The position numbers and the translations under genes are program-made. A stretch of 33,686 bases of DNA, taken from NCBI GenBank assembly GCA_030374735.1, contig JASCIV010000188.1, positions 1 to 33,686 on the forward strand, given 5' to 3'. The notes under the pieces are model-generated. The model was not told where the DNA came from, did no database searches, and saw nothing but the letters and a program-made list of their open reading frames with translations. The DNA comes from Gracilaria caudata. Lineage: Eukaryota; Rhodophyta; Florideophyceae; Gracilariales; Gracilariaceae. Shown here piece after piece: positions 16,204-24,902 of this stretch; the stretch's first letter is position 1; every line of letters starts with the position of its first letter.

Positions 16204-17445
16204 ATGCACAACGCATTGCCAACCTTTCTATCACCTCTTCCGCTGGAACCCGGCCCCCACCCCGCACGCCGATGCCGTCCGCTGAGTCATCGTCACCCGC
16301 CGCTCGCCTGCGCGACAACCGCCGAGGATGCCGTGCACATGCGCCGCGCAGTGCACCTCGCGAGGCAAGCAGAGGGGCAGACGCGCCCAAACCCCCCAGT
16401 AGGCTGCGTGATCACGTCTGCCTCCGGGAAGGTACTTGGCGAGGGTTATCACCAAAGAGCAGGCTTTGCACACGCAGAGGTTAACGCTTTACACGACGCT
16501 TCGCAAAAGGGACACGACGTCTCGGGCAGTACCGCGTACGTATCACTAGAGCCTTGCAATCACTACGGCAAAACGCCTCCATGCTCCGCCGCGCTAGTCA
16601 ACGCCGGAGTCAGCCGCGTCGTAGTGGGAATGATAGATCCTGACCCGCGTACCGCTGGCAATGGCGTCAAGACCCTGCAAAAGGCTGGTATACAAGTTTC
16701 AATAGGCATTGAGGCTCAGATGTGTGAACGCCTCAATGAGGGTTTTGTCCACAGAGTGCTAAAACGACGCCCATTCGGTATTCTCAAATACGCTATGACT
16801 CTTGATGGAAAGATAGCTGCGTCTGATGGCAGCTCCAAGTGGGTCACCGGCGAGGCCGCTAGACAACGAGTTCAACAAATTAGACGCTCCGTTGACGCCA
16901 TCATTGTCGGTGGCCAAACCTTACGCAAAGACGATCCCAGACTCACCGTTCGTGATGGACGCCGCTTTGACGCCTATGGCCTTGAGCAGCTCTCTCCCAT
17001 CCGCGTAGTCATGACCAGAGACTTACAACTCCCGACCAACGCCAGGTTGTGGAATGACCTTGAGCGCACTCCAACTGTAGTCCTTGCTGACGCATCACAC
17101 GGAAAGCCCGCTTTCGCCAATGAGCTAGTAGCACGGGGTGTGCAACTTGAGCAAGTACCCGGTCTCACACCAGATGATGCTATGGCCTACCTATATGACC
17201 AGTCCTGTCTCAACGTGCTGTGGGAGTGTGGCGGAAACCTCGCCAGTCAAGCCGTTCGTGACGGTGCGGTGCAGAAAGTGTATGCATTCATAGCGCCAAA
17301 AATAGTCGGCGGAACTAGTTCTCCCACACCATTAGCTAATCCGCCAATTGCGCAAGTAATGAACCAAGCTAGATCCCTTGAGGATACTGCATTCGATGTG
17401 TATGAAAACGGGGATGTGCTGATGGCTGGATACTTAAAGAAATAG
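16204..17445 (+). CDS. Bifunctional riboflavin biosynthesis deaminase/reductase (RibD type)
   Basis: The 413-residue product covers the second and third steps of riboflavin synthesis: deamination of the GTP-cyclohydrolase product, then NADPH-dependent reduction of its ribosyl side chain. Residues 1-40 are a likely plastid transit peptide. The deaminase domain (about 42-185) has zinc ligands and the catalytic Glu in HAEVNAL (H90, E92), LEPCNH (C118) and TPPC (C127). The reductase domain (about 190-410) starts KYAMTLDGKIA and continues with SKWVTG, VGGQTLRKDDPRL and WECGGNLAS. Both domains look intact. In land plants the two activities are split between PYRD and PYRR, each with one decayed domain (family knowledge), so this gene keeps the bacterial-type arrangement. 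No intron. Confidence 0.94.
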   Translation: MHNALPTFLSPLPLEPGPHPARRCRPLSHRHPPLACATTAEDAVHMRRAVHLARQAEGQTRPNPPVGCVITSASGKVLGEGYHQRAGFAHAEVNALHDASQKGHDVSGSTAYVSLEPCNHYGKTPPCSAALVNAGVSRVVVGMIDPDPRTAGNGVKTLQKAGIQVSIGIEAQMCERLNEGFVHRVLKRRPFGILKYAMTLDGKIAASDGSSKWVTGEAARQRVQQIRRSVDAIIVGGQTLRKDDPRLTVRDGRRFDAYGLEQLSPIRVVMTRDLQLPTNARLWNDLERTPTVVLADASHGKPAFANELVARGVQLEQVPGLTPDDAMAYLYDQSCLNVLWECGGNLASQAVRDGAVQKVYAFIAPKIVGGTSSPTPLANPPIAQVMNQARSLEDTAFDVYENGDVLMAGYLKK

Positions 17446-17761
17446 GCCTGTACCATATGAAGGACCACATTCGGCTTCATAATACCCATCGACCTGACAT
17501 ACTGCGCCCTGTTCTCTGTTCGCCGAACGGAAGAGAGCTACCTTTTCGATGAATCTCGGACGCGCAAGTACGTGTGACTACGTGACCGGACAGTTACAAT
17601 CCCGAATATGGTTACCTTGTGGAATGTATAAACAGTAAGAGATGAATGAAGCAAGCGAAGTAAGTCGTGCTGTGTGGATGTCTTGTTCTGCACACATTGA
17701 AGTTAGCCTGGCTCTCCGAAACAGCAACAGCAGTGACCTATAAAGCAGCGCACAGTGCGCG
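17446..17761. other. Convergent intergenic space, RibD / GID2
   Basis: This 316-bp space receives both 3' UTRs. Open frames here are extensions of frames antisense to GID2 and show no domain. No terminator-like or RNA structure is evident. Confidence 0.4.
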
Positions 17762-19012
17762 TCAAAAGAAAATCTCGTGGCACTCCTTGGCATTCTGTTC
17801 CATAGGGCAATACGGACACTTGAATCTCGGACTCCCTCGTGGAAGTCGAGTGATGGTCTGTTTGCACAAAACATGGCCGCATGGCAGCATCATGGGAACA
17901 TTATTCCCTTCGTAAGCCTCCTCTTTGGAAACGGGACATGTGAAGATGGAATGAAACTGGCAGTCTCTGCCAATGTCCACTTCAACCGGCAATGCATCAT
18001 CCATGCCCAATTCCTGAAGATTAGGGGCTACCCTGGAAGCTTTTAGCAGCATTGGAATTGCCTTTGAACCACAGTGGATGACTGTCACCAAAAGTGAATC
18101 GCGAGGCAAACCCTGAGCTCGGCAATACTCGCGCGAAAGAGCGCGTTCGATGTCCTCCTTGTGGGACGGTGAGACCAAAGCCTTGTATGGTGACTTTGAG
18201 AGTGACGGTGCGTAAAGTAAGCAAGTCATGAGTTTCTGTACGCTAATAATATGATCTTGGAAATTACAGAAATGTCGCTGAGCGTATTGCAGTGCCTCTG
18301 CCCTTCGATCTTGTTGAAGGAGATGTAGGTATGCAAGTCGGTGTAGACGGAACTCAAGGTTTGAGTTGGATTCTCGCAAGAGATGGTGGTTGGTCTGTGC
18401 CCATTCGATGGCCGGAGCGAGGTGATTATTACGAAACGCTTTGAGAATGTGGTACAGTTGTTCAAAAGGTTGGATATGACGATCGTCCAGAAGCACAGAG
18501 GCTTCTAGGAGAAAGTTGCGGCCAACGTCAAAGAGCCCCTCGCGAAAAAGATGCGCTGCTATGGCCTCATTAATCTTACAGGTGTTGAGACGAACTGACG
18601 GGGCGCACAAGTCACCGAGGTTGGAGGCGGTGGCAGAGTCGATGGTTTTCCCGAACTTGTTGATAGCAGCACCAACGGACTTGTGGTCCGTGATCAGCGA
18701 GCTCTGCAGCGACTTGGACGCACAGTAAAGCATCTGCAGACGGTGCAAGGTGAAGGACAGAGAGTCGGAATGCATAGTTTGAGAGCCGTCGTCCGCATCA
18801 ACGTGCATGGGGTTGTGCTGCTGGGGATGAAGCTCTGGCTCCTCCTTGACAGGCTCGATCTTGGCTGTTTGGTGCGTGCCTTGCTCGTCATCAAGCGCCA
18901 CACGTAGCGCTTTGAGGGAGGACAGCATTGAATCGATGGCGCTCTCCGCGGCGCGAGTGGCCTTGTGGTGACGACGCAGCATGGCGGTGTACTCGTTTAG
19001 AATAGGGTCCAT
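17762..19012 (-). CDS. GID2/RMND5-type RING E3 subunit of the GID/CTLH ubiquitin ligase
   Basis: The product is 416 residues, close to RMND5A. It is the catalytic RING partner (with GID9/MAEA) of the GID/CTLH E3 complex, which targets proteins such as gluconeogenic enzymes in yeast. Order: N-terminal helical region (1-45); polar segment with a VKEE sumoylation-like motif at 55-58; LisH at about 145-172 (INEAIAAHLFREGLFDVG); CTLH at about 180-235; CRA-like helices; and a degenerate RING at 359-402 (CP, LPCGH, C, CPYC). The RING lacks some canonical zinc ligands, as is usual for this family. I start at MDPILNEY because the open frame upstream is promoter-like and low complexity. It runs divergent from the LON-domain gene. 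Confidence 0.92.
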   Translation of the reverse strand: MDPILNEYTAMLRRHHKATRAAESAIDSMLSSLKALRVALDDEQGTHQTAKIEPVKEEPELHPQQHNPMHVDADDGSQTMHSDSLSFTLHRLQMLYCASKSLQSSLITDHKSVGAAINKFGKTIDSATASNLGDLCAPSVRLNTCKINEAIAAHLFREGLFDVGRNFLLEASVLLDDRHIQPFEQLYHILKAFRNNHLAPAIEWAQTNHHLLRESNSNLEFRLHRLAYLHLLQQDRRAEALQYAQRHFCNFQDHIISVQKLMTCLLYAPSLSKSPYKALVSPSHKEDIERALSREYCRAQGLPRDSLLVTVIHCGSKAIPMLLKASRVAPNLQELGMDDALPVEVDIGRDCQFHSIFTCPVSKEEAYEGNNVPMMLPCGHVLCKQTITRLPRGSPRFKCPYCPMEQNAKECHEIFF

Positions 19013-19455
19013 TTTGAAAGTGGAGGCGGTTGGCGACAATGAGGTGGCGAGACGACAGAGAAGAAGATGTGGTGCTGCGCATGGAGGCGGCACACGACAG
19101 GGGCGACGGGAAGCAGGGCGCGTGGAATGATGCGACCGCTCGCTGCGCGCGTGCGCGAGCGGCGTGTTTCGGCAAGGTTGCGTTGGTGGCGCATGCGGCT
19201 GTGTGCTGCCAGACAAACAGTCGGCACTGCCGACTCGGCTCGATTGTCGAACCGCCGCTCCGATGCGCGTGCGCGCGTGGACAGTTGTGGGCGTGGAAAT
19301 CTGTAGGTGTGGCATGCGGGGCCACCGCCTCGCACCACAGCCGCATTGGTTGAGGCTCAACCGCTGAGCTGATGGCAACTCCCCTGTCCCGCTGAGCACT
19401 TCGGACAAGCGAGGCGTCGACGCCTTCGTTCCGCGGTCTACCGTTGCGCTTCGCT
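19013..19455. promoter_or_regulatory. Divergent promoter, GID2 / LON-domain gene
   Basis: This 443-bp GC-rich divergent space has several frames open on both strands, but their products are Arg/Cys/His-rich without domains. CGCGTGCGCGAGCGGC-type repeats occur near 19145-19160. Confidence 0.35.
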
Positions 19456-20430
19456 ATGCCAAGTGACGCTTGGAGTCACACGCGGCGCTTGCTGCCACAG
19501 CGCCAGCGCCGTCCTCCGTGTTCACCATGTTTCTGTTCGTCGTTCTCCGCGCTTCCGGCGCACTTAGTCGTGCGACAGCCGCTCTCGCATCGGCCTCCGC
19601 GCCTGCGCGCGCCCACCAAGCGCGGCCGCTCACAGCGCCTGTTTATGTCCATCGACGGCGGAACATTGCCGTCGTTCCCGGGTGACGAGCAAAAGGTCAA
19701 TTACTTCAACGCCGCCGAACAGCCGCAACAGACGTCTGAAGACCCGGCGTTGGTGGAATTACCGCTCTTTCCGTTGCAACTCGTGCTCACCCCCTCCATG
19801 AATCTGCCGTTGCATATCTTCGAATTGCGATATAGATTGTTGTTTAACCGATTGAGGGATGGTGACCCCAGATTTGGAATCGTTTTGTATGATTCTAGTA
19901 CCAGTTCACTGGCACAAGTTGGATGCAGTGCCGAGCTTACTCGGTTTGAACCGCTTCCAGACGGGCGAATCATGACCGATAATATTGGCCGTCAGCGCTT
20001 CAGAATTGTGAAGATTGTGGATGACAAGCCGTACACACGAGCTCTCGTTCGTTTCTTCGACGATAAGCCGCCTGACACGGACTTGTCGCCGCTGGTCAGC
20101 GACGTTTCGGGCGCGCTGCAGGACGTATTGCGTCTGAGCAATAAGCTGTATGACAAGGTTCTTGATCTCAGTCCGGATATCAAACGACTTGCGCCGGATG
20201 GTCGCATTCAAGCAACGGATGAACGAGGCTGGCCCTCACCGTCTTTATTGCAGGAGTTTTCGTTTTCTGTTTGTCAAGTGATTGATATTCCACTTCGCGA
20301 CCAACAGCTTCTACTACAAACCGATGATACTGCTCATCGACTACAAAGAGAACGCCAAATGTTGGACACCGCAAGAAAGTATCTTGCGGCACAGGCAACC
20401 ATAAAGGATGCCGGCTTGGGCAATCTGTAA
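19456..20430 (+). CDS. Plastid-targeted LON substrate-binding-domain protein
   Basis: The product is 324 residues. The first 65 are basic and Pro/Ser-rich, without acidic residues after position 5, consistent with a plastid transit peptide. From about 100 the LON N-terminal (LAN) domain is clear: ELPLFPLQLVLTPSMNLPLHIFELRYRLLF, then FGIVLYD, VGCSAEL, PDGRIMTDNIGRQRFRI. A helical C-terminal half follows (SFSVCQVIDIPLRDQQLLLQT). No AAA+ ATPase or protease domain follows, so this is the stand-alone LON-domain family found in plants and cyanobacteria. Its function is unclear; it may be a substrate adaptor. An internal Met at 64 (MSIDGG) is an alternative start. The stop is only 19 bp from the stop of the convergent gene. 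Confidence 0.88.
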   Translation: MPSDAWSHTRRLLPQRQRRPPCSPCFCSSFSALPAHLVVRQPLSHRPPRLRAPTKRGRSQRLFMSIDGGTLPSFPGDEQKVNYFNAAEQPQQTSEDPALVELPLFPLQLVLTPSMNLPLHIFELRYRLLFNRLRDGDPRFGIVLYDSSTSSLAQVGCSAELTRFEPLPDGRIMTDNIGRQRFRIVKIVDDKPYTRALVRFFDDKPPDTDLSPLVSDVSGALQDVLRLSNKLYDKVLDLSPDIKRLAPDGRIQATDERGWPSPSLLQEFSFSVCQVIDIPLRDQQLLLQTDDTAHRLQRERQMLDTARKYLAAQATIKDAGLGNL

Positions 20431-20449
20431 GTTTATCGTTGGCACAAGC

Positions 20450-20809
20450 CTAAGCTTGGTAGTAAACCAGTTGACATTGTTGCCACCATACGTCTCCTTC
20501 ACTACCTGGGATCTTCTCCTGGTATTTGTGCATCAGGTCTTCCCAGTCCTTGACACCGTCCATCTCAGAGTACTTCTGCATTGCCACATCGAATGGCTCA
20601 GAACCGACGTATTCCGCGTAGTAGAATAGTCGATTGTCCCAGTTCCAGAGACTCAAGTTTCGGATACCGACACTTCGTAATGCTTCTCGTACTTCTGGAC
20701 GGCTGTGCGCGTGCTGCTCGATGTACTCCTGGACGAGATCAGGCTTGATGTTGAGCGTCATTGCGATTCTCTTTGGTTCCTGGGGCTTAGTGGTGTCTTG
20801 AGCGCTCAT
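20450..20809 (-). CDS. L-rhamnose mutarotase family protein (RhaM/YiiL)
   Basis: The product is 119 residues, nearly all of it the dimeric alpha/beta-barrel RhaM fold. In bacteria this enzyme interconverts the anomers of L-rhamnose. Family features are RIAMTLNIKPDLVQEYIEQH at 14-33 (Tyr29 and His33 align with the catalytic Tyr/His of E. coli RhaM), LSLWNWDNRLFYYAEY near 52-67, and the WW pair near 108-109. A short polar N terminus (MSAQDTTKPQEP) precedes it and there is no targeting signal, so cytosolic. Substrate specificity is not proven; other monosaccharides (fucose, or wall-polysaccharide sugars) are possible. A weak candidate leader intron (donor GTGAGT at 20952, acceptor ATACAG at 20822) lies upstream. 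Confidence 0.88.
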   Translation of the reverse strand: MSAQDTTKPQEPKRIAMTLNIKPDLVQEYIEQHAHSRPEVREALRSVGIRNLSLWNWDNRLFYYAEYVGSEPFDVAMQKYSEMDGVKDWEDLMHKYQEKIPGSEGDVWWQQCQLVYYQA

Positions 20810-22214
20810 TTTCTGTTCTGCCTGTATCCCTTCACGGCTTTCGCGACAAGATGATCTTGTGTATGTATGGATAGAGCACGACGTGAGTACGAGTGCCGAT
20901 TTGCAGCGCAAATGACCTCAGCGGGGAAGTCTCATCGAAGTTCCATACTCACGTCGAGCATCATTTGGGAGATTTCATATGGCAAGTAATTTTTATGAAT
21001 GCATTCACTGTAAACGCATTCCAAGCTAGTCGGCAAACACGGATTAATATTCATCTGCTCCGTCTGGGACAGCTTCCGTGATTGAAGTTCAATCTCGTTT
21101 TGAAGTTACCCAAAGCTTCTGTTGAAAGAAGTCGATTTCAAGTTTCTCAATAGACCACTAGCGTAGTCTCAGAGAGCTAGACTTCCTCATGAACTTTCAT
21201 TTGTGTCAAGAACTGACGACAAAAATGAAGGCCCATGACTGGGTTTTTTCCTTTTACTCGTATATTTTGCAGTTCTACCTATGATCCTCTTTCCAGTTAT
21301 GGAAACGGATGGTGCGTTGTATCGAAAAACAAGTACGGTATTCGAGGTGAGACTCTCATCGTGAGGGGGGGACGTGAGTCTGTAGTCGAAATTTCCCCTC
21401 AACGGAGAATGCGCGATCTAGAGATAAGTTATGGACATGACTGTCGCCGATTACAAAAGACCAGGAAGATTTTGCAAACGTTACATGGAGACAGTGCACA
21501 ACATTTCCAGTGCTCTCTCTCTCTCTCATTTATACACTAGCTTAATTAGAACTATGTGCAGTGCGTTGCTGAAAGAAACGCTTTCTCACTAAGAAGGCTA
21601 ACTTCCAGTGTTCAGAGAGTTTAGGACGAGGGTATTTGATACCGCAGCACAGATGGGAATCTCCGCAAAGCGGTCTTTGAACTTTTCTTAGTTTGTGGAA
21701 CTTCCTTCTACTGGTAAGAGAATGAACAGTGTGAACTTTTTGAAAAAGAAAGCATTGGCCGCACGGAAATAGTGCAGCGACCAAGTGTTCCTGCCTTCCA
21801 CACGGGGGTCAGATCACATGGCCTTGGAGTCAGTGAACCTCACGAAGCCAAACAGCAACTGCTGTGAATGTATTCACGAATACTTGAGATATGCGCTTCT
21901 TCGGATTTGTTTTATTTTCTTCATCACGGAACCACACATGCAGCAAAAATAGGTTGGATGTTGGCTTAAATCAGCCTACGGTCTCTTTTTCTTCTGTACT
22001 AGGCATGTAGCTCAATGAATGCTTCTCAGATGTCACAGGTCGCATGGTATGGTCACTCAGATTGACTCACTCCATCTTTTAAGCTTGCTCTCTTCCACGT
22101 GGCTTTGAAAGTGATGGCACTCGCATTAAGTTCAGTAAGAAGAATTTTGTTAATGAATGGTTTCAGACTCATCAAAACCGTTTTAACAAGATCAGATGAT
22201 CATGGACGCCCTAG
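20810..22214. other. AT-rich gene-poor interval upstream of the LINE remnant
   Basis: This 1.4-kb stretch holds the mutarotase promoter at its left end and then no supported gene. A CT microsatellite lies at about 21514-21527. Small open frames of up to 100 residues occur without domains. One minus-strand frame (21542-21784) encodes a Cys-containing basic peptide of unknown nature. No RNA gene recognised. Confidence 0.4.
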
Positions 22215-22820
22215 AACGTAATTGTTAGAACAATAACCAATATCGCCAATCGAGGATTTATAAAGCTTGATTACCGAAGAGTTCAGGCGCTTGCTCGCCA
22301 GCTCTATAACTTGAGTTTGCGATGTGAGCTGGTGTGCGTCTCTTGGATTCCAAGCCACTGCGGCATTTTAGAAAACGAGACCGTGGATACGCTCGCAAAG
22401 TCTGGTCTGCAGCTGCCGCTTGCTGACCAGGTTATGGTGGGCATAGACATGCTCGATGTTAAAGCGCAACTGTCAGCAAGGGTGAAAGGAAAACGCCTAC
22501 TCGCTTCGCTTCCTGACTTCATAGCTGGCGGCCGCGCCGCTAGAAAGGCTGAGGTGCTATTGGCCCAGCTTTTCACGGGACACGTTCCAACTCTCCACCC
22601 AGTAGCGTCTTATATGAACAAGAAGCCCCTGAGGTGCGAGTGTGGTACAAATGTCAAGAAGGATGCGGAGCATATTGTGCTTAGGTGCCCTCTGACGAAC
22701 GTCTCCCGTCGGGAAGAGCTTCCGCCTGCTGCAGAGCGACAAAATTTAAGCCTCCAAGATTTGATTCGACAGTATCCGCATAAGTTGTTAGCATTCCTAA
22801 AGAGAGAAACCTTTCTGTAA
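22215..22820 (+). pseudogene. LINE ORF2 C-terminal fragment (RNase H plus CCHC)
   Basis: About 200 codons remain of a LINE polyprotein. They begin inside the RNase H domain, in the helix before the PSHCG motif, and run to the natural C terminus. There is no reverse transcriptase, so it cannot support transposition by itself. The frame is still open, suggesting the insertion is not very old. Confidence 0.75.
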
Positions 22821-22890
22821 GGAAAGATTTACTTCAGCCTAGTAATTGAAGGCTCTTGTCCAAAATAAAGAAGAAGAAGAAGCCCGAAAA
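22215..22890 (+). mobile_element. 5'-truncated non-LTR retrotransposon (LINE) 3' end with RNase H
   Basis: An open frame from 22215 to 22820 reads into the C-terminal half of a LINE polyprotein. VSWIPSHCGILENETVDTLAK is the RNase H signature around its last catalytic residues. Downstream comes a helical region and a CCHC-like cluster (CECG...HIVLRC), as in the tails of many RNase H-bearing LINEs. The reverse transcriptase and endonuclease are missing and a TAG lies just upstream, so the copy is truncated and dead. After the stop, the 3' UTR ends in AATAAAG and an (AAG)n tail at about 22866-22883, a usual LINE 3' end. No target-site duplication could be assigned. Confidence 0.8.
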
Positions 22891-22891
22891 A

Positions 22892-22934
22892 AGTAGTCGC
22901 AACAACTGTGCAGTGCACAGTTGTTGCGACTACT
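22892..22934. repeat. 43-bp near-perfect palindrome with a 1-nt centre
   Basis: Two perfect 21-bp arms (left arm starts AGTAGTCGCAACAACTG) flank a single G at 22913. It lies 10 bp or less beyond the (AAG)n tail of the LINE remnant. As RNA or single-stranded DNA it would form an almost loopless hairpin. Confidence 0.9.
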
Positions 22935-23173
22935 ACCAATATGAGCTATAATGGAACTAAGGGAGCGAACCATAACCAACGAAATAACAGTTCATACTAA
23001 ACGAGTCGAAAGTTATCTTATGTATCAAGTAGCAGACTACGTTTAGGCGCACCGTCATCTAGCTAGTGCTGGCTGAATTCCGGTGATGATCACTTTTCGT
23101 CTGTTCATCCGTGTGCTTGACGTTTGAAAATTAAAAACATCCTGTCGTGAAACAAAGTGCAACAAGTAAACTC

Positions 23174-23350
23174 TGGGGAATGTCTTCTAACGTTGTAACA
23201 ACGTCAAAAGACATTCCCCAAAACATAGAGAGAGAAAAACTATCTTTCATAGCTCACGAAAATGGCTATGAAAAAAAGATACATTTATCTAGTAAAGAGA
23301 GCATTTCATTTTCTTTAAACGCATCTATGGGATGCTAGACAAGAGTCTAG
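23174..23350. repeat. Run of consecutive short hairpins
   Basis: Four inverted repeats follow one another. At 23174-23220 there are 13-bp outer arms (TGGGGAATGTCTT) enclosing 7-bp inner arms (ACGTTGT) around one A. At 23245-23273 there are 9-bp arms (TTTCATAGC). At 23321-23335 the arms are GCATC/GATGC. At 23335-23350 the arms are CTAGAC/GTCTAG with a 4-nt loop. This resembles the ends of a small non-autonomous element or a structured transcript. Confidence 0.7.
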
Positions 23351-24160
23351 AAAGCGTGTGTTCCACTTTGGACCTGACGACACCATGAGCGGATTTCAAA
23401 AGACACTTAAGCTAAATATATAATCCTATTTTTATGCTGATCAGAATTTCAAGAATGAAGACAACCAGTCCACGGTTTCTCCGAGAGACACTTCTAAAAC
23501 ACAAGTACTCATGATTTCTCATCTTGAAGACCGGCGCATTTTGTCTTCTTTTTTTCCATCCTTAAAAGTGTCGGCTTCTTTTAAAAAGCCAAATGCGAAC
23601 CGTTTTGCTTTTTATTCAGAAGCCAAACACACGACAAAAAAGCCAAGTGCAAGTGCGCTTGTATAAGTAACTCGTCAGAACATAGGTTAATTAAGCTGTA
23701 AGAGATCTTGGGATGAGAGCGTTATTTCACCGTTCGAAATACTTCACGATTACGTTGGTCAATGATGAGAACAAGTATTTCATTGTATTCCATACGTTTA
23801 CTTCCTTGACGAAGAGAAAACAATCTTCTTTACCCGTGGGGTAGATAATTACATATAAATTTTCTTCTCTATGTCAAACGCGTACACTAATTCCTGTAAA
23901 CGCGGTTGTTTGGCTATAATTACAACTACTCATAAGGCTTGCTTTTGTAGCGTCGCCACGAAGTCCATATCTGTAGCAGTGCTCAACGTACTGGGCTATT
24001 ACATGGTACGAAGAATGAAACGGTTTTGTAGACCTTTTGCTTTAGAAACTAGAGCATCAATATGAGATAGTATTTAACTAATTCGATATATATATACAGT
24101 ATTGGATTATTTAAAAGAGTGTAAGACTTTGAAAAATAATTCTTTTCTCGTTGTACGTTT

Positions 24161-24187
24161 CCTGCAAGGTTTAATAAACTTTGCAGG
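24161..24187. repeat. 27-bp palindrome with a 1-nt centre
   Basis: Arms of 13 bp (CCTGCAAGGTTTA and TAAACTTTGCAGG) surround a single A at 24174. There is one G-T wobble position, so the hairpin is perfect as RNA. Confidence 0.85.
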
Positions 24188-24902
24188 AGTTAAAAAATAA
24201 AAAAACCCTTATCAAAATTTTGATTTCTGGCCTTTCATGATTTCTCAAGGGTCTACTACCAGGGTAAAGGGCTTTGTCGCAATTTTATAAACAAGCGCAT
24301 TGGTATTTTTGCGTTCATTTTCCGTACTCATTTCTAGCAAAACTCCATAATAATATCAGGATATCAACAACGCCATTATGGTGTAGCGTTCTACACAAAT
24401 ATGTTGGGAAATGGCAAGAATACTACCTATAAACGAGAGCGAGAGAGAGTGAGAGATCGCCTTCATCTTCACAAATTCTTCTTCATTCGACTTCTTCTAG
24501 GGATCGTCGGCAGAGGGGCTTTTGAAAAGGGAGACAGACAGACAGAGGCCGTTAAAGTTTTTGGGTTTTCTCAGAAGAGAGAATATCTCTAGATCTTTCT
24601 CCTGGTGCCTCGGAATAAGGGGCGACAGACCATAACGAGGAAGGAGAAGAAAGCCGTAGTGTTTAAAACACTGCGGAAGATAATCATTTGACTCAGAACA
24701 ATAGTTATTCGACTGGCATTTCCAAAAAGGGCCATTTGGACTACCGCTTTGTTGTTCGTACGGGGGTTTACGCGCTCGTGCTTGCACTGAAGGATACCAG
24801 CTCCTGGTCCGAAGAAGGCCGAGATTCCGGATCTTTGAGTTTCGTACGAACGCCTTGATACGGAGAGAATTCTAGGCAAACCAAAAATTCTTTGCATTCG
24901 AA

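Larger units (their letters stand above)
22935..24902. other. AT-rich repeat-derived interval with several hairpins
   Basis: No gene is supported in these 2 kb. It holds the hairpins annotated separately, a 9-bp inverted pair GAAATACTT/AAGTATTTC at 23736-23744 and 23773-23781, purine-rich GAGAGAG tracts near 24437-24456 and an (AGAC)n microsatellite near 24533-24546. The last few hundred bases are the COQ3 promoter and leader. Short open frames on both strands have no domains. Confidence 0.45.

Noticed and set aside
17578..17874. 98-codon minus-strand frame between RibD and GID2
   Set aside because: It overlaps the 3' end of GID2 in another frame and has no family features.
21542..21784. Minus-strand frame with several Cys residues as a zinc-finger gene
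   Set aside because: The cysteines do not form a recognisable zinc-binding spacing and there is no supporting context.
23147..23338. 63-codon frame
   Set aside because: It consists almost wholly of the hairpin cluster; open by chance.
23321..23350. Helitron 3' terminus
   Set aside because: There is a hairpin, but the expected CTRR end next to a T and any helicase/Rep coding sequence are not seen.
22892..24187. CRISPR-like array
   Set aside because: The palindromes differ in sequence and spacing; there are no direct repeats with regular spacers, and the genome is eukaryotic.
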